From positions 1 through 22,439 of the forward strand of contig CAMDAL010000015.1 of NCBI GenBank assembly GCA_945888565.1: a stretch of 22,439 bases of DNA, read 5' to 3'. The translations under genes were made by a program, and so were the position numbers. The notes beneath the pieces were generated by a model that did not search any database, was not told the DNA's origin, and saw only the letters and a list, made by a program, of their open reading frames with translations. Positions within the stretch are counted from its first letter, which is position 1; each line of letters begins with the position of its first letter. This DNA comes from Devosia equisanguinis. GTDB taxonomy: Bacteria; Pseudomonadota; Alphaproteobacteria; Rhizobiales; Devosiaceae. Positions 7,332 through 13,806 of the stretch are shown in pieces.

Positions 7332-7360
7332 GGGCGGCCACGCAGGCCGCCCTTTTTGTT
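7332..7360 (+). terminator. Intrinsic terminator after secB
   Basis: GGGCGGCC (7332-7339) pairs perfectly with GGCCGCCC (7345-7352) across a five-base loop, followed directly by TTTTTGTT. This is a textbook Rho-independent terminator 26 bases after the secB stop. Confidence 0.88.
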
Positions 7361-7403
7361 GCCTCGGGTGCTGTGTGACGCGAGGCTGCTCGCGTGCACG
7401 ACG

Positions 7404-7483
7404 TGTCATCCCTGCGAAATCAGGGACCCAACTGAAGACCTGAACTGGTGGAAAAGTGGCTCCCTGCTTTCGCAGGGATGACA
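7404..7483. repeat. 80-base palindromic intergenic element, copy 1
   Basis: The ends are a perfect 16-base inverted repeat (TGTCATCCCTGCGAAA at 7404-7419 against its complement at 7468-7483), and secondary repeats CCCTG/CAGGG lie inside each arm. By eye about 65 of 80 positions match the reverse complement of 12227-12306. It sits between the convergent secB and dnaQ genes. It resembles a REP- or MITE-like dispersed element; no coding frame is inside it. Confidence 0.8.
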
Positions 7484-7525
7484 GCGTTGAGGATGTTCGA
7501 CCGGCAGCGCTCCGGGGCGTCGTCC

Positions 7526-8233
7526 CTACTCCGCCGCGACCTTGTCTTCGTAGTATTTCCACAGCGCGTCGTCGCCGAAGCCGGCGATGAAGGCGAAGTG
7601 GGCTTCGATTTCGGCCTCGGAGATGCGACGGGCGAGGGGCGTGGGGCGCTGGCGGGCCGGGGCGCGCTGGACGTTGATGCCGTACTCGACATTGGTCTCG
7701 GCGACCAGCGCCAGGCTGACCTGCTTGCCGCCGATCAGCTCGAGATAGACATCGGCCAGGATCTCGCTATCGAGCAGCGCGCCGTGCAGCACGCGCCGCG
7801 AATTGTCGATGCCGTAGTGCTTGCACAGCGCATCGAGGCTGACGCGGGCGCCGGGGTGGCGCTGGCGGGCCACCATCACGGTGTCGATCACCTTGTTGGT
7901 GAGGCTCGGGCGGCCGATCCGTTCCAGCTCATGGTTCAGGAAGCCCATGTCGAACGGGGCGTTGTGGATCACCAGCGTCGAGTCGGCGATGAACTCCAGG
8001 AACTCGTCGGCCTTTTCGGCGAATTTCGGCTTGTCGGCGAGGAACTCGGCGCTCAGCCCGTGGACGCGGAACGCCTCCTCCGGCATGTCGCGCTCGGGGT
8101 TGAGGTAGATGTGGACGTGCCGGCCGGTGGGGATGTGGTTGAGCAGCTCGACGGCGCCGATCTCGACGACACGGTCGCCGGTCACAGGCGACAGGCCGGT
8201 GGTTTCGGTATCGAGCACGATCTCGCGGTTCAT
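7526..8233 (-). CDS. dnaQ: DNA polymerase III epsilon subunit (3'-5' proofreading exonuclease)
   Basis: A 235-residue DnaQ. All DEDDh exonuclease residues are present: Asp8 and Glu10 in VLDTETTGL, Asp95 in HNAPFDMGFL, and His150 and Asp155 in HGALLDSEILADVY. It removes mispaired bases in the replicase core with the alpha subunit. The C-terminal third (about 170-235) differs from the E. coli tail but should bind alpha; no clamp-binding motif was confirmed. It is the last gene of the maf-aroE-coaE-dnaQ operon, and its ATG overlaps the coaE stop (8230-8233). Confidence 0.95.
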   Translation of the reverse strand: MNREIVLDTETTGLSPVTGDRVVEIGAVELLNHIPTGRHVHIYLNPERDMPEEAFRVHGLSAEFLADKPKFAEKADEFLEFIADSTLVIHNAPFDMGFLNHELERIGRPSLTNKVIDTVMVARQRHPGARVSLDALCKHYGIDNSRRVLHGALLDSEILADVYLELIGGKQVSLALVAETNVEYGINVQRAPARQRPTPLARRISEAEIEAHFAFIAGFGDDALWKYYEDKVAAE

Positions 8234-8826
8234 CTGGCCTCAGGACTTTGGAGCAGCTTGCCGACCAGCGCGGCGACACTGGCACGGGTCGAATCAATCG
8301 ACGTGCCGGTATCGAGAATATAGTCGGCGCGGGCGCGTTTTTCAGCCTGCGGCAGCTGCCGGGCGAGGATGGCATCGAGCTTTTCCACCGTCATGCCGGG
8401 TCGGGCGAGGGCGCGACGGCGCTGCTCGGCTTCGTCGACGACGGTGACAGCCACCGCGTCGAACCCCCAGTCGATGCCGCGCTCGTAGAGCAACGGGATA
8501 TCGACGACGGCGAGCTTGGCCCCCGAGGCCTCGGCCGTGGCGAGGAAGGTGTCGATGCGGGCGCGGACCAGCGGGTGGACAATGGCTTCGAGGCTCTTCA
8601 GCCGCTCCGGATGGGCAATGAGGATGGCGCTGAGCCTTGCCCGATCGATGACGCCGTCAATGGTAACTCCGGGGAAAACCGCTTCGACCAGCGGCACGGC
8701 CTCAGCCTTGTAGAGCGCGTGCACGGCGTCGTCGGAGGAAAACACGGGGATACCGAGATCGGCGAAGGCCTGCAGCGTCGTCGATTTGCCGGTGGCGATC
8801 GAGCCGGTGAGGCCGAGGCGGAACAT
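8230..8826 (-). CDS. coaE: Dephospho-CoA kinase
   Basis: A 198-residue P-loop kinase that phosphorylates the 3'-hydroxyl of dephospho-CoA, the last step of CoA synthesis. It shows the P-loop GLTGSIATGKST (5-16), the DAVH segment after it (33-36), the IVHPLVR motif (82-88), DIPLLYERG (108-116) and the LID-like arginine stretch RRRALARPGMT. Its length is normal. The ATG at 8826 shares one base with the aroE stop (TGATG), and its end overlaps dnaQ, so translation of the three is likely coupled. Confidence 0.95.
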   Translation of the reverse strand: MFRLGLTGSIATGKSTTLQAFADLGIPVFSSDDAVHALYKAEAVPLVEAVFPGVTIDGVIDRARLSAILIAHPERLKSLEAIVHPLVRARIDTFLATAEASGAKLAVVDIPLLYERGIDWGFDAVAVTVVDEAEQRRRALARPGMTVEKLDAILARQLPQAEKRARADYILDTGTSIDSTRASVAALVGKLLQSPEAR

Positions 8827-9668
8827 CAGAGCGTCGCCTCGATCTTCGCCCGGAGTTCCGGCGTGACCTCGGGGCGGACGCCGAACCAGGCCTCGAAACC
8901 GGGCACCGCCTGATGCAGCAGCATGCCGAGCCCATCGACGGTGCGCAGTCCGAGGGCGCGGGCGTCGGCGAGCAGCGGCGTGACCAGCGGCACGTAGACG
9001 ATGTCGGTGACGAGCGCGGATTTCGGCAGCAGGTCGAGCGGCAGGCCTTCGAAGCGGGTGCCGTGCATGCCGATGGTGGTGGTGTTGACGACGAATTGGG
9101 TATCTGGCGCCAGGCTGGCGAAGCTGTCGAGCCCGTAGCCTTCGAGGCGGCCCGGCATATCGGCGGCGAGCGCTTTCGCCCGGTCAGCCGTGCGATTGAG
9201 CACGCGAACGATGCCAGAGACACGCAGCGCCAGGGCCGCCGCAACGGCCCGGGCCGCACCACCGGCACCCAGCACGATCGCGTTGTCGATACAGGCGTCC
9301 CAGCGGGGCGCCTGCTGGTCGAGGTTGGCGAGGAAGCCGTAAAGGTCAGTATTCTGGCCGTAGATGGCGATGCCGTCGGCCGTCGCCAGTTGGCTCAGGG
9401 TGTTGAAGGCCTTCAGGTGTTCGGTATCGACGTCACGAAAATCCACCAGCTTCCAGGCGTCTTCCTTGTGCGGCACGGTGACGTTGCCGCCGACGAACTC
9501 GCCCGAACGGATGCGATCGAGGAAGGCCGGGAGCTCCGCGGGCGCCACCTCGATCGGCTCGTAGCTGCCCTCGATGCCGTGCTCGGCCAGCCAGTGGCCA
9601 TGGATCAGCGGCGAGCGGGAGTGCTTGATGGGGTACCCGATGACGAAGGCTTTTTTCACGTGAATCAC
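8826..9668 (-). CDS. aroE: Shikimate dehydrogenase
   Basis: A 280-residue NADPH-dependent shikimate dehydrogenase of the aromatic amino-acid pathway. The substrate site is seen in GYPIKHSRSPLIH (11-23) and GNVTVPHKED (61-70) with the catalytic lysine at 68; the nucleotide-binding turn is GAGGAARAVAAAL (about 133-145), followed by NRTADRA. The start is unusual: GTG at 9668 overlaps the maf stop (GTGA), and the next GTG (9659) is part of the CACGTG core of a parS-like site, so the residues M-I-H-V-K are dictated by that site. Either GTG could be used. Confidence 0.94.
   Translation of the reverse strand: MIHVKKAFVIGYPIKHSRSPLIHGHWLAEHGIEGSYEPIEVAPAELPAFLDRIRSGEFVGGNVTVPHKEDAWKLVDFRDVDTEHLKAFNTLSQLATADGIAIYGQNTDLYGFLANLDQQAPRWDACIDNAIVLGAGGAARAVAAALALRVSGIVRVLNRTADRAKALAADMPGRLEGYGLDSFASLAPDTQFVVNTTTIGMHGTRFEGLPLDLLPKSALVTDIVYVPLVTPLLADARALGLRTVDGLGMLLHQAVPGFEAWFGVRPEVTPELRAKIEATL
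9652..9667. promoter_or_regulatory. parS-like ParB site (14 of 16)
   Basis: TTTTTCACGTGAATCA matches parS at 14 of 16 positions with a perfect core. It covers the maf stop and aroE start codons, about 0.6 kb from the probable origin. Confidence 0.6.
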
Positions 9669-10255
9669 TTGCTGAGAAGGTGCGGGGCGTGGAGGCGGAT
9701 GGCAGTCAGCAATGGCAGAAGCGGCAGGCCGAGGATGGTAAAGTAGTCGCCGTCGATGGCGGCGAAAAGCCGGATCGACGGCCCTTCGAGCCGATAGGCG
9801 CCAACCGAGGCGAGCACCGCCTCGCCTTCGAGCGCCAGCACCGTGTCGAGTTCGGCGTCGGTGAAGTCGCGCATCAGCAGGCGGGCGGTGTGGGTTACGG
9901 ACCAGAGCAGTTCGCCGTCACGGGCCAGCGCGACGCCGGAATGGAGGTGATGGAGCTTGCCGCGCAGCCGGTCGAGCTGGTCGCGCGCTGCGTCGAAATC
10001 GGCCGGCTTGTGCAGCAGCGCGTTCTCGAAGGCCAGAACCTGGTCGCCGCCGACCACCGTCGCGCCGGGCCGGCGCCGTGACACTTCGAGCGCCTTCGCC
10101 TCGGCGAGCTGCCGTGCGACCGTCTCGGGCGCTTTCCCCAGCAGTTGCGCCTCGAGCGCCCGTTCGTCGATTTGCGCTGGACTCGCCTCGAATCGCAGGC
10201 CGGCCCCGGCAAGGAGCGCCTTTCGGGCGGCACTGGTGGAAGCGAGGATCAGCAT
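9665..10255 (-). CDS. maf: Maf-family nucleotide pyrophosphatase
   Basis: A 196-residue Maf/YceF/YhdE-type nucleoside triphosphate pyrophosphatase, thought to remove modified or non-canonical nucleotides. It begins MLILASTSAARKALL, the family's S-x-S-x-x-R phosphate-binding start, and has QIDERALEAQ, the VVGGDQVLAFE motif with the catalytic Asp in GGDQ, and the late GAYRLEG block where the family has G-x-Y-x-x-E-G. The ATG at 10255 is chosen because the family motif begins right after it; longer readings enter the origin region. The subfamily (dTTP/UTP or 7-methyl-GTP specific) is not settled. It is the first gene of the reverse operon and diverges from hemE across the probable oriC. Confidence 0.9.
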   Translation of the reverse strand: MLILASTSAARKALLAGAGLRFEASPAQIDERALEAQLLGKAPETVARQLAEAKALEVSRRRPGATVVGGDQVLAFENALLHKPADFDAARDQLDRLRGKLHHLHSGVALARDGELLWSVTHTARLLMRDFTDAELDTVLALEGEAVLASVGAYRLEGPSIRLFAAIDGDYFTILGLPLLPLLTAIRLHAPHLLSK

Positions 10256-10264
10256 GGGTAGTGG

Positions 10265-10273
10265 TTTTCCACA
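10265..10273 (+). promoter_or_regulatory. DnaA-box-like nonamer (8 of 9)
   Basis: TTTTCCACA differs from TTATNCACA at one position. It is at the maf end of the probable origin, ten bases upstream of the maf start codon on the opposite strand. Confidence 0.4.
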
Positions 10274-10301
10274 CTGTCCCCGTTCCCTCAAGCGCCGAAG
10301 C

Positions 10302-10310
10302 TGTGAATAC
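10302..10310 (-). promoter_or_regulatory. DnaA-box-like nonamer (8 of 9)
   Basis: Read on the minus strand it is GTATTCACA, matching TTATNCACA except for the first base. It shares ATTCACAG with the two direct repeats further right. Confidence 0.4.
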
Positions 10311-10385
10311 AGGGGGGTGAGGTGGCCGACCCTGGCTTATCCCCGCTCGCTCGATATCCATCCACACGAAGACCCGCCTCAGGGG

Positions 10386-10400
10386 TTAACAGATCCTTAA
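10386..10400. promoter_or_regulatory. CtrA-binding motif, perfect TTAA-N7-TTAA
   Basis: TTAACAGATCCTTAA is an exact match to the consensus of the cell-cycle regulator CtrA. It lies 10 bases before the best DnaA-like box, the type of arrangement by which CtrA blocks initiation in Caulobacter. Confidence 0.7.
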
Positions 10401-10409
10401 CGTGGGAAT

Positions 10410-10418
10410 CGTGGATAA
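10410..10418 (-). promoter_or_regulatory. DnaA-box-like nonamer TTATCCACG
   Basis: CGTGGATAA on the plus strand, i.e. TTATCCACG on the minus strand, matches the strong box TTATCCACA except for the last base. It directly abuts a GAATC methylation-type site at 10406-10410. Confidence 0.5.
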
Positions 10419-10437
10419 CCCCGGTCGGAGCCTGCCG

Positions 10438-10453
10438 TGGATTCACAGGCTCG
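10438..10453 (+). repeat. Origin direct repeat, copy 1
   Basis: TGGATTCACAGGCTCG is repeated exactly at 10538-10553, 100 bases away. It contains GATTC (GANTC) and GGATTCACA, which keeps the ATNCACA part of a DnaA box. Confidence 0.75.
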
Positions 10454-10468
10454 TTAACGGTTCATCAA
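10454..10468. promoter_or_regulatory. CtrA-like motif, one mismatch
   Basis: TTAACGGTTCATCAA fits TTAA-N7-TTAA with one change (TCAA for TTAA). It begins at the base after direct repeat copy 1. Confidence 0.45.
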
Positions 10469-10482
10469 CCAGTGTGGCATGG

Positions 10483-10497
10483 TTAACGGCCCGTTAA
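10483..10497. promoter_or_regulatory. CtrA-binding motif, perfect TTAA-N7-TTAA
   Basis: TTAACGGCCCGTTAA is an exact CtrA consensus and is itself almost palindromic (GTTAACGG / CCGTTAAC). It is 97 bases to the right of the first perfect motif and could also regulate hemE. Confidence 0.7.
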
Positions 10498-10537
10498 CGC
10501 AGGCGACTCCGGGGGACGAAAAGAATCCATGGGAGAA

Positions 10538-10553
10538 TGGATTCACAGGCTCG
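10538..10553 (+). repeat. Origin direct repeat, copy 2
   Basis: Second exact copy of TGGATTCACAGGCTCG, again containing a GANTC site and a degenerate DnaA-like nonamer. Unlike copy 1 it is not followed by a CtrA motif. Confidence 0.75.
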
Positions 10554-10675
10554 CGGGCCAACGCCCCGTGCGGTTCTGTCGCCGGGTTTGGCGTTGTGGA
10601 CAGCCATGAATTGGAGCTACACACCGCCATAATGATGAAGATGAAAGAATCTATCTCTCTAGATGGGAGGGCGGG

Positions 10676-11701
10676 ATGACCTCGACCAAACCGCTGCTCG
10701 ACACGGTGCTGGGCCGCCGCGGCGACCGGCTGCCGATCTGGATCATGCGCCAGGCCGGCCGCTATCTGCCCGAGTACCGTGCGCTGCGAGCCAAGGCCGG
10801 GTCGTTCCTCGACCTGTGCTATAATCCGGAGCTGGCAGCCGAGGTCACGCTGCAACCGCTGAAGCGGTTCGACCTCGATGCGGCAATCCTTTTCTCCGAC
10901 ATCCTGGTGATCCCCGACGCGCTGGGCCAGAAGGTCCGCTTCGAGACGGGCGAAGGGCCGCGGCTCGAACCGCTTACAGTCGAGCGTATCGCAACGCTGG
11001 ACCTTGAAGGGGCTCACGAGGGACTGGCCCCCATCATCGAGACGGTGCGCCGGGTGAAGGCCGGGCTTGCGCCCGACAAGACGCTGATCGGCTTTTGCGG
11101 TTCGCCGTGGACGGTGGCCACCTACATGATCGGCGGGCAGGGCTCGTCCGACCAGGCGGCGGCGCGCACCTTCGCACTGACCCAGCCGGCGGCCTTCGCG
11201 CGGCTGCTCGACGTGCTGGTTCAGGCCAGCATCGAATACCTCGGTGCGCAGTTGCGGGCGGGCGCCGATGTGGTGCAGCTGTTCGAGAGCTGGGCGATGA
11301 ACCTCGACGAAGTGGCGTTCCGCGACTGGGTGATCGAGCCGAACCGCCGGATCGTCGAAGGCCTGCGCCGGGAAATCCCGGATGCGCCGGTGATCGGGTT
11401 TCCGCGCGGCGCGGCCGGCAACCTGCCTGCTTATGCGAAGGCGACCGGGGTGAACCTGCTGGGGCTCGACTACGGCATGCCGCTGAGCTTTGCCGAGCAG
11501 CTGCCGGCGGGCCTCGGCGTGCAGGGCAATCTCGATCCGCTGCGGCTGCTTGCCGGTGGGGAGCAGATGGAGGCGCGGGCCGAACAGATCGTGACAGCGT
11601 TCCGGAATCGGCCGCATATCTTCAACCTCGGCCACGGCATCGTGCCGGAGACGCCGATCGGCAATGTCGAGCTGTTGATCGCCAAGGTTCGGAGCCTGTA
11701 A
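10676..11701 (+). CDS. hemE: Uroporphyrinogen decarboxylase
   Basis: A 341-residue HemE, which removes four carboxyl groups from uroporphyrinogen III to give coproporphyrinogen III in haem synthesis. The signature WIMRQAGRYLPEYR (22-35) carries the substrate-binding arginines, FSDILVIPDALG (73-84) holds the catalytic aspartate, and GFCGSPWTVATYMIGG (139-154) is the second family motif. GGGAGG at 10665-10670 is a strong ribosome site five bases before the ATG. hemJ follows after three bases, so the two form an operon. The gene borders the probable origin. Confidence 0.97.
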   Translation: MTSTKPLLDTVLGRRGDRLPIWIMRQAGRYLPEYRALRAKAGSFLDLCYNPELAAEVTLQPLKRFDLDAAILFSDILVIPDALGQKVRFETGEGPRLEPLTVERIATLDLEGAHEGLAPIIETVRRVKAGLAPDKTLIGFCGSPWTVATYMIGGQGSSDQAAARTFALTQPAAFARLLDVLVQASIEYLGAQLRAGADVVQLFESWAMNLDEVAFRDWVIEPNRRIVEGLRREIPDAPVIGFPRGAAGNLPAYAKATGVNLLGLDYGMPLSFAEQLPAGLGVQGNLDPLRLLAGGEQMEARAEQIVTAFRNRPHIFNLGHGIVPETPIGNVELLIAKVRSL

Positions 11702-11704
11702 CCG

Positions 11705-12148
11705 ATGGATGCGCTGCTGCCCGCCCTGCCCTGGATCAAGGCCCTGCACGTGCTGTCGGTGATCGCCTGGATGGCCGGCATGCTCTACCTGCCCCGGCTG
11801 TTCGTCTATCACGCCGATGCCGAGAAGGGCTCGGTGCAGTCCGAGACGTTCAAGGTGATGGAGCGCCGGCTCTATCGCGGCATCACCACGCCGGCGATGG
11901 TAGCGACCTGGGTGTTCGGGCTGCTGATGCTGGGCATCGACCACGCCATCTGGTGGGGTGTGTGGCCGTGGGTGAAGGCGGTGATGGTACTGGCGCTGTC
12001 GGCCGTGCACGGGTTCTACGGCCGGTTGCGACGGGATTTCGCCAACGACCGGAATGTCCGCCCGTCGAAATTCTTCCGGATGATCAACGAGATCCCTTTC
12101 GTGCTCGCCATCGTCATCGTCATCATGGTGATCGTGAAGCCGTTCTGA
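11705..12148 (+). CDS. hemJ: HemJ-type protoporphyrinogen IX oxidase
   Basis: A 147-residue membrane protein of the HemJ (former UPF0093) family. It has four predicted membrane helices, about 12-34 (beginning at the conserved ALHVLSVIAWMAGMLYLPRLF with His15), 60-78, 88-103 and 127-144, and the conserved Lys91 in WPWVKAVMV. HemJ oxidises protoporphyrinogen IX to protoporphyrin IX in bacteria that lack HemG and HemY; a conserved histidine and lysine are reported to be needed. Its position three bases after hemE supports the haem role and a shared transcript. Confidence 0.93.
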   Translation: MDALLPALPWIKALHVLSVIAWMAGMLYLPRLFVYHADAEKGSVQSETFKVMERRLYRGITTPAMVATWVFGLLMLGIDHAIWWGVWPWVKAVMVLALSAVHGFYGRLRRDFANDRNVRPSKFFRMINEIPFVLAIVIVIMVIVKPF

Positions 12149-12176
12149 CCAGCCGGCGGGCTGGACCGGCTTTCGT
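12149..12176 (+). terminator. Possible terminator after hemJ
   Basis: AGCCGG (12151-12156) can pair with CCGGCT (12166-12171), with a competing CCAGCC/GGCTGG hairpin, followed by TTCGTT. The U tract is short, so termination here is uncertain. Confidence 0.35.
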
Positions 12177-12226
12177 TGTGACGAGCTAGCGTGGTTTGTG
12201 CCACTCAGGTTGAGCGTTCACCAACG

Positions 12227-12306
12227 TTGAATCCCTGCGGAAGCAGGGATCCACTTCTCCGCCAGCGCGGGTCTTGAGTTGGATTCCTGGCTTCGCAGGG
12301 ATGACA
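12227..12306. repeat. 80-base palindromic intergenic element, copy 2 (inverted)
   Basis: The reverse complement aligns without gaps to 7404-7483 at roughly 80 percent by eye, including the interior (AAGACC, CTGG, GAAGTGG) and not only the arms. The end next to hemJ has diverged (GTTGAATCCCTGCG instead of TGTCATCCCTGCG), so its palindrome is imperfect. Confidence 0.75.
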
Positions 12307-12358
12307 GTTCGGCGATTGGGAGCGAACGGGAGACCTAAACTACCCTCGAAAAGCACTC

Positions 12359-12389
12359 TTCAAGGCCCCGCCCCCGCTGGGGCCTTGAA
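12359..12389 (+). promoter_or_regulatory. Stable hairpin upstream of rho
   Basis: TTCAAGGCCCC (12359-12369) pairs perfectly with GGGGCCTTGAA (12379-12389) around a nine-base loop. No T run follows on either strand, so it is not a standard terminator. It may be a leader structure of rho or mark the end of the hemEJ unit. Confidence 0.45.
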
Positions 12390-12480
12390 TGTGGCGGCAG
12401 TTTTAGCTATCTGATCGCCGTCTCGCCCTACATGTAATCGGCGCTGCCAGGCGCTTCGATGGGCAAATCCCGGGTCAACA

Positions 12481-12534
12481 CTCGCCTTCTTCCAAATTTC
12501 CCGCCACTCACCACGCCCAAGGTCCATACTCCTG
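12481..12534 (+). promoter_or_regulatory. C-rich, G-poor rho leader (rut-like)
   Basis: In these 54 bases I count 25 C and 6 G, against near parity in neighbouring coding sequence. C-rich, G-poor, unstructured RNA is where Rho loads. E. coli rho is autoregulated by termination in its own leader, so the same control is likely here. No Shine-Dalgarno sequence precedes the rho ATG. Confidence 0.5.
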
Positions 12535-13800
12535 ATGGAAAGCATCAAACTCAGCGAACTCAAGGCCAAGACGCCTGCCGAACTGCTGCAGTTCGCCGAG
12601 AGCAACGACGTCGAGAACGCCTCGACGATGCGCAAGCAGGAACTGATGTTCGCCATCCTCAAGGAACTTGCGTTCCGCGAAGTGGACATCACCGGCGAAG
12701 GCGTGGTCGAAGTTCTCCCTGACGGTTTCGGTTTCCTGCGCTCCCCGGACGCCAATTACCTGCCCGGCCCCGACGATATCTACGTCTCCCCCTCGCAGAT
12801 CCGGCGCTTTTCGCTCCGCACCGGCGACACGGTTGAAGGCCAGATCCGGTCGCCCAAGGAAGGCGAGCGCTATTTCGCGCTGCTCAAGGTCAACACCATC
12901 AATTTCGAGGACCCCGAAGCGGTCCGCCACAAGATCAACTTCGACAACCTGACGCCGCTCTATCCGGACACCCGGCTGCGGCTCGAGCTCCCCGATCCGA
13001 CCATCAAGGACAAGAGCGCCCGGGTGATGGACCTGGTGGCGCCCCTCGGCAAGGGCCAGCGCGCCCTGATCGTGGCACCGCCGCGCACCGGCAAGACGGT
13101 GCTGCTGCAGAACATCGCCCAGTCGATCGCCGTCAACCACCCCGAGTGCTACCTCATCGTGCTGCTCATCGACGAGCGCCCCGAGGAAGTGACCGACATG
13201 CAGCGCTCGGTGAAGGGCGAGGTGATCTCCTCGACCTTCGACGAGCCGGCGTCGCGCCACGTGCAGGTCGCCGAAATGGTGATCGAGAAGGCGAAGCGCC
13301 TCGTCGAACACAAGCGCGACGTGGTGATCCTGCTCGATTCGATCACCCGCCTCGGCCGCGCCTACAACACCGTGGTGCCGTCGTCGGGCAAGGTGCTGAC
13401 CGGTGGTGTCGATGCCAACGCGCTGCAGCGGCCGAAGCGCTTCTTTGGTGCGGCGCGCAACATCGAGGATGGCGGTTCGCTGACCATCATCGCCACGGCG
13501 CTGATCGATACCGGCTCGCGCATGGACGAAGTGATCTTCGAAGAGTTCAAGGGCACCGGTAACTCGGAAATCATCCTCGACCGCAAGGTGTCGGACAAGC
13601 GCATCTTCCCGGCGCTCGATGTCACCAAGTCCGGCACCCGCAAGGAAGAACTGCTGGTCGAGCACGATATCCTGCGCAAGATGTATGTGCTGCGCCGCAT
13701 CCTCAACCCGATGGGCACGGTCGATGCGATGGAGTTCCTGATGGACAAGATCCGTCAAACCAAGACGAACTCCGATTTCTTCGACTCGATGAATACCTAA
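12535..13800 (+). CDS. rho: Transcription termination factor Rho
   Basis: A 421-residue Rho, the hexameric RNA-dependent ATPase/translocase that ends transcription. The N-terminal helical part (MESIKLSELKAKTPAELLQF) is followed by the cold-shock RNA-binding domain (about 50-120; GFGFLRSPDANY carries the RNP-like motif). The motor has Walker A APPRTGKTVLL (181-191), Walker B VVILLDSITR (263-272), the Q-loop SSGKVLTGGVDANALQRPKR (283-302) and the R-loop region KGTG. No acidic or Arg-rich insertion is present. It lies six bases before mnmE, a conserved pairing in Rhizobiales. Confidence 0.98.
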   Translation: MESIKLSELKAKTPAELLQFAESNDVENASTMRKQELMFAILKELAFREVDITGEGVVEVLPDGFGFLRSPDANYLPGPDDIYVSPSQIRRFSLRTGDTVEGQIRSPKEGERYFALLKVNTINFEDPEAVRHKINFDNLTPLYPDTRLRLELPDPTIKDKSARVMDLVAPLGKGQRALIVAPPRTGKTVLLQNIAQSIAVNHPECYLIVLLIDERPEEVTDMQRSVKGEVISSTFDEPASRHVQVAEMVIEKAKRLVEHKRDVVILLDSITRLGRAYNTVVPSSGKVLTGGVDANALQRPKRFFGAARNIEDGGSLTIIATALIDTGSRMDEVIFEEFKGTGNSEIILDRKVSDKRIFPALDVTKSGTRKEELLVEHDILRKMYVLRRILNPMGTVDAMEFLMDKIRQTKTNSDFFDSMNT

Positions 13801-13806
13801 GCCAGC

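Larger units (their letters stand above)
10256..10675. other. oriC: Probable chromosomal replication origin (oriC) between maf and hemE
   Basis: This 420-base stretch has no credible gene. It holds two perfect CtrA motifs (10386-10400, 10483-10497), one near match (10454-10468), DnaA-box-like nonamers at 10265-10273, 10302-10310, 10410-10418 and weaker ones at 10358-10366, 10439-10447, 10539-10547 and 10595-10603, and five GANTC sites between 10406 and 10651. An AT-richer segment lies at about 10628-10660. In Caulobacter crescentus the origin lies beside hemE and contains CtrA and DnaA sites, and the Sinorhizobium meliloti chromosomal origin has also been placed near hemE. The hemE and maf promoters must share the region. 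No dnaA gene is in the window, as is normal for this group. Confidence 0.72.
12149..12534. other. Gene-free gap between hemJ and rho
   Basis: This 386-base stretch has no convincing gene. In order it holds GC-rich overlapping hairpins right after hemJ (12149-12171, weak T tail), the second 80-base palindromic element (12227-12306), an 11-base-pair hairpin (12359-12389) and a C-rich segment just before rho (12481-12534). The rho promoter should lie here; TTGAAT (12385-12390) with TATCTG 17 bases later is a weak candidate only. Confidence 0.6.

Noticed and set aside
10338..10346. TTATCCCCG as a further DnaA box
   Set aside because: It lacks the conserved CACA end of the box, so it was not counted.
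10454..12010. Long open frame on the minus strand opposite hemE and hemJ
   Set aside because: The translation is His/Arg/Gln-rich and shows no domain, and hemE and hemJ on the plus strand are fully conserved. The same reasoning removes the antisense frames over rho, mnmG, holA and the ligase.
13258..13263. CACGTG inside rho (also at 11749, 19334 and 19935) as parS
   Set aside because: Only the six-base core matches; the flanking TGTTT/AAACA bases are absent.
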